64,000 bases of DNA, taken from the NCBI GenBank assembly GCA_945788625.1, contig CALZMQ010000011.1:1-64000 (forward strand), in the 5' to 3' direction. This DNA comes from an uncultured Woeseiaceae bacterium (GTDB lineage Bacteria; Pseudomonadota; Gammaproteobacteria; Steroidobacterales; Woeseiaceae). Of the stretch, positions 24,603 to 32,250 are shown one piece after another; position 1 is the stretch's first letter; each line of letters begins with the position of its first letter. Under the pieces are notes generated by a model. It did not search any database. It saw nothing but the letters and a program-made list of their open reading frames with translations, and was not told the origin of the DNA. A program made the position numbers and the translations under genes.

Positions 24603-25256
24603 TCAGCTGAACCTGGCTGCCTCGGTCATCGGCAGTCGAACGTACTCGATCTCGATGTCCGAGATTCGCGCGCGCATTCTCTCCGCCAACTCAGGCACCT
24701 CGTAGTCAGATCGTTCCATCGCTCGTTCCGTTACCAGCGTTTCGGCGCGTGTTGCGAGGTCCTCGCCCAGCTTGGACGCGGTGTTTACCGGGTCACCGAA
24801 GAAGTCGACGTCTCCGACGAGCAATACCCGGCCGAAATCGATGCCGACGGAGAGGTACACCTGGTCCGCAATGCCGAATGAATCGTTCGCTTCGAAAAGC
24901 GCCGCGTTTACGTCGAAGCTCGCCTTGATCGCATCGTCTGGCCGCGCAAAGAACGCATAACAATTGTCGGCATCGAATTTCAGGAGCTTGCCGTCGTTGG
25001 CCCTGATTATCGGGCCAATTATCTTCCGGGTACGATAGATGAGCTTCAGGAAATGGCACACACCGAGCTTCCTCGAGGTACTCGAGAAGCTTGCCATGTC
25101 CGAAATGAACACGGTGCCTTCCGTTCCGAAGCGATTCCAGATCTGGTGCCGCGTGGCATCGGCCTTATCCGTGTCGCCCTCGTCCGCGTATGCCGCGATG
25201 AGCGAGTCGAACTCCAGGTTGCCCGTCAGTGGTTCGATGAGCGAGGTGTCTGCCAT
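24603..25256 (-). CDS. Class III adenylate-cyclase-like protein
   Basis: 217 aa cyclase homology domain with no membrane segment. The first metal Asp is in VFISDMASF, the second fits KFDADNCYAFF (pattern KxxGDxxxAxF with Ala for Gly). GDPVNTASKLGE matches the last conserved block, with Lys where the transition-state Arg usually lies. Lys in LLKF and Asp in GDPVN favour ATP over GTP. Activity is plausible but the Arg-to-Lys change makes it uncertain. It heads the partner-switching gene run, so cAMP or a cyclase-derived signal could feed the GAF phosphatase encoded next; that link is inference. Confidence 0.82.
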   Translation of the reverse strand: MADTSLIEPLTGNLEFDSLIAAYADEGDTDKADATRHQIWNRFGTEGTVFISDMASFSSTSRKLGVCHFLKLIYRTRKIIGPIIRANDGKLLKFDADNCYAFFARPDDAIKASFDVNAALFEANDSFGIADQVYLSVGIDFGRVLLVGDVDFFGDPVNTASKLGEDLATRAETLVTERAMERSDYEVPELAERMRARISDIEIEYVRLPMTEAARFS

Positions 25257-25312
25257 GCATGTCCCCCATGTGCGTTTTTGTTGTGTGGCAGTTCGTGGCC
25301 CAGTATAGCGGC

Positions 25313-26464
25313 TTACCAGGCCGGCGGCAGGTAGTCTTCGGAGCCGATCGTAACGACGTTTTCACTGTAGAAGCCGTTGAACCGCGTCCTTCCGCTCAGG
25401 CTGTAAGCGCCCATCGTGCCGAATTCAATGTAGTCCCCGACATCGATGTCGGCAGGTAAATGCACCGCCGCCGGCATTTCATCGCTCGAGTCGCAGGTCG
25501 GGCCGAAAAGCCGGAAAGGCATCGCTTCGCCATCGAGTGGCCCTGGGCCGCGATAGGTGCGCGCCGGGTAGCGCAGGTGGCCCTTGAAACGCAGTTCCCA
25601 GAAAGCGCCATACATACCGTCATTGAGGTACAGCCGGTCGCCTTTGCGCAGCAGCACCCGGGTCAGCGTCGACATGCCGGGCGCGCTGAGCGCGCGCCCC
25701 GGCTCGGCGAGCAGTTCCCCGTCGTCCGGGAAAGGGAGTTCATGCCTGATGCCCTTGATTGCTGCGAAGAACTCATCGAGCGGCGGAACCCGGAACCCCG
25801 GGTAGGGCCGGGGAAAGCCGCCGCCGATGTCGAGCAGCCGAATTGCGAAGGGCAACTGCTCGAGTACTTTGCGGGCCTGGCTCAGGGAGTAGGTGTAGGC
25901 TTCCGCGCTCGTCACCCCGGTGCCGACGTTGAACGCGAGTGCCGGCTCGGCACCGGCGTCCTTGATGGCCATCAGCAACTCGGGCATTTCTTCCGGCGGT
26001 GCACCGAACTTCGATGACAGGTCTGCCATCGCTGAATCGTGGCTTACTGCCATGCGCGCGAACACGACCGATCGTTGCGCGTCGATTTCGCTCAACAGAG
26101 GGGCGATACCGCTGAGGTGATCGATCATGAAATGGCGCACACCGTACTTTCGTTGCGCCAGTCGTGCCTGCTGCTCGAGACGCACCGGATTCATCAGGTA
26201 ACAGGTCGCTCCGGGGCACAGGTTACTGACGAGCTGGATCTCCGGAAGCGAGGCGCAATCGAAGTGAGTGATACCGCCATCGTGCAAGGCCTTGATCACC
26301 GACGGATTGTCGTTCGCCTTTATCGCGTACAGAACGCGGCCCGGAAAGCCGGCAACGAAGTGCTGCGCTGCGTCATGGTAGGCATGCGGGTAAACACAGT
26401 ACACGGGAAGCTGCGGCTGCATCGACTGCAGCAGGTCCTGAATGCTCCTGAAATCGACCTTCAT
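25313..26464 (-). CDS. Fold-III PLP decarboxylase (ornithine/lysine type)
   Basis: 383 aa alanine-racemase-fold decarboxylase. PLP lysine is in LYAIKANDN; other signatures are FNVGTGVTSAEAY, LDIGGGFPRPYPG, LLAEPGRALSAP and GPTCDSSDEMP, whose Cys and Asp are the substrate-binding residues contributed across the dimer in ornithine decarboxylases. It probably makes putrescine or cadaverine, or decarboxylates a related diamino acid. It is divergent from a Rieske oxygenase gene (232 bases between starts) and ends 56 bases before the cyclase gene, so it might begin the same transcript. Confidence 0.9.
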   Translation of the reverse strand: MKVDFRSIQDLLQSMQPQLPVYCVYPHAYHDAAQHFVAGFPGRVLYAIKANDNPSVIKALHDGGITHFDCASLPEIQLVSNLCPGATCYLMNPVRLEQQARLAQRKYGVRHFMIDHLSGIAPLLSEIDAQRSVVFARMAVSHDSAMADLSSKFGAPPEEMPELLMAIKDAGAEPALAFNVGTGVTSAEAYTYSLSQARKVLEQLPFAIRLLDIGGGFPRPYPGFRVPPLDEFFAAIKGIRHELPFPDDGELLAEPGRALSAPGMSTLTRVLLRKGDRLYLNDGMYGAFWELRFKGHLRYPARTYRGPGPLDGEAMPFRLFGPTCDSSDEMPAAVHLPADIDVGDYIEFGTMGAYSLSGRTRFNGFYSENVVTIGSEDYLPPAW

Positions 26465-26700
26465 TCAATGCTGCCCTGATCCTGCGTAGTGCCATGCATA
26501 ATACAGTCATTGCCCCTGAGTGGAGTGGAGAAAAAAACGGTGCTGCGGTTGCGCGATGTCATGACTTTGGCTTGCGCGGTTACACCTGAGAAATTCACGC
26601 AGAATGCGATCGGGCATTGTGCTTATCCGGCTCCGGCAATCGCTGTGATATCGTAATGAAACAGAGCTTGAATATTTCATATTGTGGAACATTGCAATGA

Positions 26701-27801
26701 GTGCCGTACTCAAAGAGCAACTGGATTCTCGCGGGTCACATATCTCAATTATCGGAACCGGGTGACTTCAAGGTGTTGAACGTCGCGCGCGAGTCCGCAA
26801 TTATCGTGCGCGGCAGCGACGGCGAACTGAAAGGTTTTGCCAATGTTTGTCGCCACCGTGGCTCGCTCGTTTGCCTTAAGTCTCAGGGCCATACCGAGAA
26901 GTTCGCCTGTCCTTATCATGGCTGGACTTACGACATCGATGGCAATTTGTACGCTGCACGCAACATGCCGAAAGACTTCGACATGGCGGCGCACAGCCTC
27001 AAACCGGTCTCCGTGGGCGTCATACACGGCCTGATTTTCGTTTGTTTTACCGACACACCACTGTCGCTCGAAGGTGCGATACGCGAGCTGGCCGAGCCAA
27101 TGGCAATGTTCGACTTCGAGAACCTCAAGGTCGCGGCGCAGAAGAGCTACGAGATCCCTGCGAACTGGAAGCTGTCGATCGAGAACTACCAGGAATGTTA
27201 CCACTGCGCTACTGCCCATCCGGAATACGCGCGCATGCACACGCTCATGCTCGACAGGGACAAGCGCGAGCGCGTGCAGGGGAAGATGCTGGAAAAGATG
27301 CCGGCATGCGGCGTCAGGGATATATTCATCGACCGCATCGATACGGCCGCGCGTGAGGGAGAAATCGGGTACGGCTACAGTCGCACCGCGCTTTTCGATA
27401 AATACAAAACCGGCAGCAAGGACGGTGGCCCGGTGGCGCCGCTGCTGGGCGAGTTCACCGACTACGACGGTGGTGCATCGGACTTTTCTTTCGGTGCTTT
27501 CTCCTTCCTGCTCGCTTACAGCGACCACGTCGTTGCCTACGTCTTCACGCCGATCGACCACAAGAATTCGAACTGCGAGATCTACTGGCTGGTCCGCGGC
27601 GATGCCGAAGAGGGCAAGGACTACGACGTCGATGCCCTTACCTGGTTGTGGGACGTCACGACGCAGTCGGACAAGGAAATTATCGTCAATAATTCGAAAG
27701 GCGTGCACTCGAAGTATTACCAGCCCGGTCCGTTTTCCGGCATGGAGCGCGCGGAACGCATCTATATCGACTGGATATTGCAGGAACTGCAGCGGGATTG
27801 A
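26701..27801 (+). CDS. Rieske oxygenase alpha subunit, N-terminally damaged
   Basis: 366 aa from a GTG that directly follows an in-frame TGA. The Rieske centre is complete (CRHRGSLVC and CPYHGWTYD) and so is the mononuclear iron site (NYQECYHCATAHPEY, with an acidic partner in LTWLWDVTTQSD). Relatives carry about 35-40 residues before the NWILAGHISQL block; here only a handful remain. An ATG at 26697 in another frame begins MSAVLKEQ, a plausible original start, and CAAAGAGCAAC (26711-26721) reads LKEQ in that frame and KSNW in this one. A deletion between short repeats would explain this. The enzyme type (GbcA/CntA-like) often oxidises N-methyl or quaternary amines. Confidence 0.78.
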   Translation: MPYSKSNWILAGHISQLSEPGDFKVLNVARESAIIVRGSDGELKGFANVCRHRGSLVCLKSQGHTEKFACPYHGWTYDIDGNLYAARNMPKDFDMAAHSLKPVSVGVIHGLIFVCFTDTPLSLEGAIRELAEPMAMFDFENLKVAAQKSYEIPANWKLSIENYQECYHCATAHPEYARMHTLMLDRDKRERVQGKMLEKMPACGVRDIFIDRIDTAAREGEIGYGYSRTALFDKYKTGSKDGGPVAPLLGEFTDYDGGASDFSFGAFSFLLAYSDHVVAYVFTPIDHKNSNCEIYWLVRGDAEEGKDYDVDALTWLWDVTTQSDKEIIVNNSKGVHSKYYQPGPFSGMERAERIYIDWILQELQRD

Positions 27802-28163
27802 CGATGCGGGCCTTCTGGCCAGGGCTGCTCGATGTGCATCCGCTATCCTGTTTTCCTGGCCTATACTGTCACTGAGTACTTTCAATATTACTTTCATGAT
27901 TCCCAAATGCGGTAACTTGGCAATGTCGCGGAGAAAGACGGGAAGGAGCCCACCGCAAGTCTCAAGGCGATTTCGAGCGTCCTCGCACCACCGAAGCCCG
28001 AATAGAATGAATCGACGCCCACCCGGGGTCGGCATATTCCAATTCCTGCGGTCAGGCGGCGCGGGCGTTCGCCTTGATTTTGGCGCGGCTCAATTAGCGG
28101 TCACTCGGGTTCTGGCAAGAACGCCAGTAATAAAGAGCAAGTCACATCGGAACGGGGGGGCAC
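27802..28163 (+). other. Non-coding interval of 362 bases
   Basis: I find no ORF with protein-like codon use, no convincing terminator and no riboswitch core that I recognise. The stretch just before 28164 is G-rich (AACGGGGGGG) and serves as a strong ribosome-binding site for the following GTG. Confidence 0.5.
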
Positions 28164-29015
28164 GTGCACAAGCTGAAGTTGATACTTGCTTTGCTGCTGA
28201 TACAGGGATTCAGCCTTAGCGCGGGCGCAGTGGAAGTCAAGGTTGGCGACCGCTTGATCAACGTGCCTTCGCCTGATGGGTTTGTCGAGCTGACACCGAA
28301 GATGTCCCCGTACTACGAGACGTCGCGGGCTTATATCGCGCCGAACAACATTCGCTATTTGACTTTGATTGCCGAAGACAAGGCAGAAGCATTGCTGCGA
28401 GGCGAAGACGTTGAACTCAACCGGTACGTCAATGTCGAGTCGGAAAAGGGTATCAGCGCCATCTCCGTTTCGTCCGGCCAGTTTGCGGAGCTCCGAAGTA
28501 TTCTTCGAAATCAGATAGACGAGTTGTATGCAAATGTCGAAAAACAGTTGCCGCAAATGGTCGATGAGGGGAATAAGACGGTAAGCGCAGAATTTGCCGC
28601 TGACATAGCTATCGAGCTTGGCGGACTGGCGCCATTGCCAATCCATCTTGATACGGACCATGCGATCGCAAATTCCATGTTCATGACGGTTGGCGTCGCG
28701 GTGGATGGCGATGACGTTCAATCAAGTGTCCTCGCGGCAACCAGTTTAACCCTGCATGTGAAAGACAAGGTGATCTTCTTATACGTTTACGGCTCGAAGT
28801 CGGACCTAAACTGGACCAGACAAGTCGCCGCAATGTGGGCCACGGATATCGTTGCTGCCAATCCGATGTCTACTGCCGAGAGGCGCGCCGTCGATAAATC
28901 TGACTCGTTCGGCATCAACTGGAGTCAAGTACTTGAGAAGGCACTCATTGGCGCGCTTGTAGTCGGACTCATCGCGTTTGTTTCCTTGTTCTTCAGAAAG
29001 AACAAGAAAGAGTAA
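28164..29015 (+). CDS. Periplasmic protein with C-terminal membrane anchor, unknown function
   Basis: 283 aa from a GTG preceded by a run of seven G. A signal peptide (LLIQGFSLSAGA) leads to an extracytoplasmic domain of about 220 residues, with a single membrane helix near the end (EKALIGALVVGLIAFVSLFF) and a basic tail KNKKE in the cytoplasm. A segment such as TSLTLHVKDKVIFLYVYG suggests an alpha/beta domain. No catalytic motif is visible. AT content is slightly higher than in the neighbours. It stands alone between non-coding intervals. Confidence 0.75.
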   Translation: MHKLKLILALLLIQGFSLSAGAVEVKVGDRLINVPSPDGFVELTPKMSPYYETSRAYIAPNNIRYLTLIAEDKAEALLRGEDVELNRYVNVESEKGISAISVSSGQFAELRSILRNQIDELYANVEKQLPQMVDEGNKTVSAEFAADIAIELGGLAPLPIHLDTDHAIANSMFMTVGVAVDGDDVQSSVLAATSLTLHVKDKVIFLYVYGSKSDLNWTRQVAAMWATDIVAANPMSTAERRAVDKSDSFGINWSQVLEKALIGALVVGLIAFVSLFFRKNKKE

Positions 29016-29043
29016 CGCATACCAGCTTCTGCCCGATCTCAAG

Positions 29044-29076
29044 AAGCCGGCAGGGACATGAACGCACGGCTTTTTT
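29044..29076 (+). terminator. Weak hairpin with T-run
   Basis: AAGCCG (29044-29049) and CGGCTT (29067-29072) can pair, followed by TTTT, shortly after the stop at 29015. The loop is 17 nt, so the structure is weak. Confidence 0.35.
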
Positions 29077-29099
29077 CGGCAAGAGCTGACGTTCCACGT

Positions 29100-29261
29100 T
29101 CACCCGGAGGGCACGTAGATCGCGGTCAAGGTGCCCTCCAGGTGAATGTCTCCGAAATTCACTAGCGCGGATTGCGAATCCATTTCTCCGGACCAGGTCA
29201 GCTCGACGATCTGCAGGTCTCCGTTGAATTCGACCCGCCGCGGTCCCTGCGCTTCTTCCAT
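29100..29261 (-). CDS. Possible small protein of 53 aa
   Basis: From the ATG at 29261 (MEEAQGPRRVEFNGDLQIV to TAIYVPSG) the codons end mostly in G or C like the real genes nearby, and AAGGACA precedes the start. The alternating pattern RVEFNGDLQIVELTW and ALVNFGDIHLEGTLTAIYV resembles a beta-sheet protein. A longer version starting at 29375 is in frame but its extra N-terminus looks random. It may also be the remnant of a longer gene. Confidence 0.4.
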   Translation of the reverse strand: MEEAQGPRRVEFNGDLQIVELTWSGEMDSQSALVNFGDIHLEGTLTAIYVPSG

Positions 29262-29474
29262 TGTCCTTGGTTGACTCCCAATCGTATGATCTGTTGTGGG
29301 ACAGCTGTACCACAAATGCCTTTTGACTTGCCATGGCAATCCGGCAGTGAACGATATATGTAGCAGTTGCTCCATGTTCGGCGGTGACTCCTGTTAGCCG
29401 CTCGTGTCCAGTACTTGCGCACGGTGCCTTGCACGCCTAAGCTCAGTAGAGGTCAGCAAAGACCCGGAATACAC

Positions 29475-29876
29475 GTGAAATTCGACGGACTGTTCATCTA
29501 CGTTGACGGCTTCGACAACGAGGAGTTCGCTCCCCAGCTCCTGGCCGACCTGGAGGCGTTCAAGGCGCGCGCAACGCCCGGCCTGCTCGTGGTCAACGAT
29601 CGTGCAGACAAGGACCCCGAAATGGGACCGGAAGACTTTCCGGAGTGGAACCTCGGATTGAACGTGCGCCGATCGGGCATTAATCAGTCGAATCTCGAGT
29701 CGGTCTTTTCGTTTTTGATCGAATGCAGCGCCCGCATCGAGCGCGACTTCGTCGTCGGTTGTGTCGATACGGATAGCCGCACCTCGGAAGACATCGCGTT
29801 CTTCGGCAAGCACAGCAATGCCGGCGATATGGCGCGCATCGTCTCGGCCTTCGCGGTGGGCGAAGCGCTGCGCTAG
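29475..29876 (+). CDS. Hypothetical soluble protein, 133 aa
   Basis: Start taken at GTG 29475 (VKFDGLFIYVDGFDNEEF) because the upstream in-frame residues look random. The sequence has regular alternating strands and helices (APQLLADLEAFKARATPGLLVVNDRADKD, DFVVGCVDTDSRTSEDIAFFG, DMARIVSAFAVGEALR), as in a compact alpha/beta fold. No membrane segment or catalytic motif is evident. It is followed 16 bases later by a gamma-glutamylcyclotransferase-like gene in the same direction. Confidence 0.65.
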   Translation: MKFDGLFIYVDGFDNEEFAPQLLADLEAFKARATPGLLVVNDRADKDPEMGPEDFPEWNLGLNVRRSGINQSNLESVFSFLIECSARIERDFVVGCVDTDSRTSEDIAFFGKHSNAGDMARIVSAFAVGEALR

Positions 29877-29892
29877 CAGTTGTGCGGCGGCT

Positions 29893-30405
29893 ATGAGGTA
29901 CGCTGCGTATGGTTCCAACCTGCATCCGCGCCGCCTGGTCGAACGAATATCCACTGCCCGACTGGTAGGCACGAGCCTGTTGCCTCACTGCTCGCTGCAT
30001 TTTCACAAACGCAGCCTGGACGGGTCAGGCAAGTGCAATATCGTCCGCGGCGGCGACGGCGTCCATATTGCGGTCTTCGATATCAGCAGCGACGATGAAA
30101 TAATCCTCGACCGTATCGAAGGGGTGGGCGTCGGCTATGCCAAGATCGTGCTGGGCGTCCCCGGATTCGGCGACTGCATGTCGTACGCGGCGCAGCAGAC
30201 GCATATCGATGACACGCTGATGCCCTATGACTGGTACGTCGAATTGGTGCTGGAGGGTGCGCATGCGCTGCGCTTTCCCGCAGACTACCTGAACGGAATT
30301 CGTGCCAAAGAGGTACGAACCGACCCTGACACCGATCGCAGGAACAGGCGGTGGGCAACGGTCGACATGGTCAGGGCGGCCACGCGCGGGATGACGAGTC
30401 CGTGA
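29893..30405 (+). CDS. Gamma-glutamylcyclotransferase-like protein
   Basis: 170 aa from the ATG at 29893. The substrate-binding loop YGSNLHPRRL near the N-terminus is the family hallmark, and the likely catalytic acid is in LDRIEGVGVGYAK. The C-terminal part (YDWYVELVLEGAHALRFPADYL) matches bacterial AIG2/GGCT-like proteins. It would release 5-oxoproline from gamma-glutamyl compounds or act on related amides. It lies in a short run of small plus-strand genes. Confidence 0.85.
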   Translation: MRYAAYGSNLHPRRLVERISTARLVGTSLLPHCSLHFHKRSLDGSGKCNIVRGGDGVHIAVFDISSDDEIILDRIEGVGVGYAKIVLGVPGFGDCMSYAAQQTHIDDTLMPYDWYVELVLEGAHALRFPADYLNGIRAKEVRTDPDTDRRNRRWATVDMVRAATRGMTSP

Positions 30406-30426
30406 ACTGTCGGGCATCCTGCGTCC

Positions 30427-30618
30427 ATGAGTGAGCTGACCGAACATTCGATCGAGTGCCCGTATTGTGGCGAGGCGATCAGCGTACTGGTCGACGGCTC
30501 GGTGCCGCAGCAGAATTACATCGAGGACTGCCACGTCTGTTGCCGTCCCATCGTTCTGGCCGTAGACATCGACTTCGACGGCACCGTCGAAGTAGTCGCG
30601 CGCAGCGAAAACGAATAG
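30427..30618 (+). CDS. CPXCG-motif cysteine-rich small protein
   Basis: 63 aa with two CxxC pairs, IECPYCGEAI and EDCHVCCRPI, a probable zinc-ribbon. This small family is widespread in proteobacteria and has no defined function. It begins 21 bases after the GGCT-like gene and ends one base before the convergent potI remnant. Confidence 0.85.
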   Translation: MSELTEHSIECPYCGEAISVLVDGSVPQQNYIEDCHVCCRPIVLAVDIDFDGTVEVVARSENE

Positions 30619-31349
30619 TCAGCGTCGAATGCGGCGTGCGGCGATCCAGGCGATCATGACGCCGAGACTGACCGCTGCGATAATCAATGTCGCCAGTGCG
30701 TTGATGTCCGGAGACACGCCGAGTTTCACCTTGGAGAATATGTACATTGGCAGCGTGCTGCTGCCCGGCCCCGAAACGAAGCTGGCGATGACGAGATCGT
30801 CGAGCGACAGCGTGAACGCCAGCAGCCAGCCCGCGACCATTGCTGGCGCGATCAGCGGCAGCGTGATATCGAACACGACACGCAATGGGTGGCCGCCGAG
30901 ATCCATCGCAGCTTCTTCCAGCGATTCATCCATCGACAGCAGTCGCGATTGTACGATTACCGCGACGTAGGCCATGGAAAACGTCGTGTGGGCGATGGTA
31001 ATGGTCGTACCGTGATGACTTCCGGCATGACCATCGGCGACGAGATCATGCCGGAAAACAGGGTTCGGCCCCTGAAGCGGCCGAAACGGGCGAGCGCCAG
31101 GCCGGCCATCGTGCCGAATATCGTCGCAAAGGTCGCGGAGGTCAGCGCTATGCGAAGGCTCAGCAGAGCTGCATCGAGAACCTGGTCGTTGCGCATCAGT
31201 TCGCCGTACCATCGAGTCGAAAACCCGCCCCAGACGGTCGCTATTCTCGAATCGTTGAATGAATACACGACGACGAGCACCAGCGGGATGTAAAGAAACG
31301 CGTAACCGAATACGAGAACGGAAAGAACGAAGCCCGAGCGACGCCTCAT
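30619..31349 (-). pseudogene. potI: Polyamine ABC transporter permease PotI, broken by deletion and frameshift
   Basis: The start (MRRRSGFVLSVLVFGYAFLY) overlaps the potH stop by ATGA. The N-terminal part runs to SSPMVMPEVIT, the family block before a transmembrane helix, then the frame is lost. The C-terminal part resumes in another frame at GTTITIAHTTFSMAYVAVI, includes the EAA-loop ESLEEAAMDLGGHPLRV, and ends AARRIRR. About 20 residues expected between these blocks are missing. The junction lies near 31008-31020, where CCGTGATGAC reads plausibly in both frames. If real, the transporter lacks a permease unless PotH works alone; if an assembly error, the gene is intact. Confidence 0.82.
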
Positions 31350-32245
31350 GCCGCGCTCTCCTGGCTCCTGGCCTGGTATCTTTGCAGCAGCACGATGGGT
31401 ACGACGAGCAGCAGCAACAGCACAATGGCAACTGCGGAGGCGAGCGGCCAGTCGCGATTGACGAAAAACTCGTCGAACAGAACGCGGCCGATCAACAAGG
31501 ACTCGGATCCGCCAAGCAGATAGGGGATCACGTATTCGCCCATCGCGGGGATGAACACGAGCAGGCACCCGGCAATCACCCCGGTTCGCGCAAGCGGCCA
31601 TGTAATGTCCCAGAACGCTCGCGTTCGCGATGCGCCCAGGTCCTGGGCGGCCTCGAGCAGGTCGAGATCCATGCGTTCGAGGGTTGCGTACAGGGGCAGT
31701 ATCATGAACGGCAGGTAGGAGTATGCCAGGCCGATGAATATCGCGAAGTCGGTGTACATGAACTGCACCGGTTGTTCGATCCACCCGAGCCACATGAGTA
31801 CGTTGTTGATGACACCATAATTGTTCAGCAGCCCCATCCAGGCGTACACGCGCAGCAGGAACGAAATCCAGAACGGCAATACGACCAGCAACAGCAACAG
31901 GCCACGAGTCGAGGGCACCGCGCGGGCGATTCCGTACGCCATCGGGAAGCCGAGTGCGAGGCACAGCAGCGTTGCGGCGCCGGCCATGAGCATCGAGCGA
32001 ATATAGGTGATTGCGTACAGCTTGTCGGTCAGCAGGAAAGTGAAGCTGTCCGCCGATACCGCAAGGTCGCCGTGCTCGTCAATCGTCGGCGTGAATGGTG
32101 GTTGCGCGATGACCGGATCCGCCAGGCTGATCTTCAGAATGATGGCGAAGGGCAGCAGGAAAAACACCAGCAGCCAGAGATAGGGGATGGCAATGGTAAC
32201 GCGGCGCCACGTCTGGTCTTTGCTGGTCCCGCCGCTCGCCGCCAT
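31346..32245 (-). CDS. potH: Polyamine ABC transporter permease PotH
   Basis: 299 aa inner-membrane permease with six predicted helices. The EAA loop LLEAAQDLGASRTRAFWDIT contacts the ATPase. Typical PotH blocks are present: FLLRVYAWMGLLNNYGVIN, YSYLPFMILPLYATLER and PAMGEYVIPYLLGG. It starts five bases after potG and overlaps the potI start by ATGA. It forms the channel with PotI for a polyamine or other cationic amine. Confidence 0.93.
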   Translation of the reverse strand: MAASGGTSKDQTWRRVTIAIPYLWLLVFFLLPFAIILKISLADPVIAQPPFTPTIDEHGDLAVSADSFTFLLTDKLYAITYIRSMLMAGAATLLCLALGFPMAYGIARAVPSTRGLLLLLVVLPFWISFLLRVYAWMGLLNNYGVINNVLMWLGWIEQPVQFMYTDFAIFIGLAYSYLPFMILPLYATLERMDLDLLEAAQDLGASRTRAFWDITWPLARTGVIAGCLLVFIPAMGEYVIPYLLGGSESLLIGRVLFDEFFVNRDWPLASAVAIVLLLLLVVPIVLLQRYQARSQESAA

Positions 32246-32250
32246 GCGCC

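Larger units (their letters stand above)
29016..29474. other. Mostly non-coding interval of about 460 bases
   Basis: The interval holds a weak terminator-like hairpin (29044-29076) and one small minus-strand ORF (29100-29261). The remainder (about 29262-29474) shows nothing I can support. Confidence 0.5.

Noticed and set aside
26690..26699. CATTGCAATG palindrome as an operator for the Rieske gene
   Set aside because: A 10-bp palindrome with no spacer, overlapping the ATG and without a second copy, is not enough evidence.
27802..28163. Possible riboswitch in the non-coding interval
   Set aside because: No conserved core of a known class (TPP, cobalamin, glycine, guanidine, c-di-GMP) could be recognised.
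26749..28219. Two long ORFs (428 aa minus strand, 381 aa plus strand) overlapping the Rieske gene
   Set aside because: They are Arg/Ser- or Val/Asp-rich shadows of GC-rich coding sequence; the Rieske frame carries the conserved motifs.
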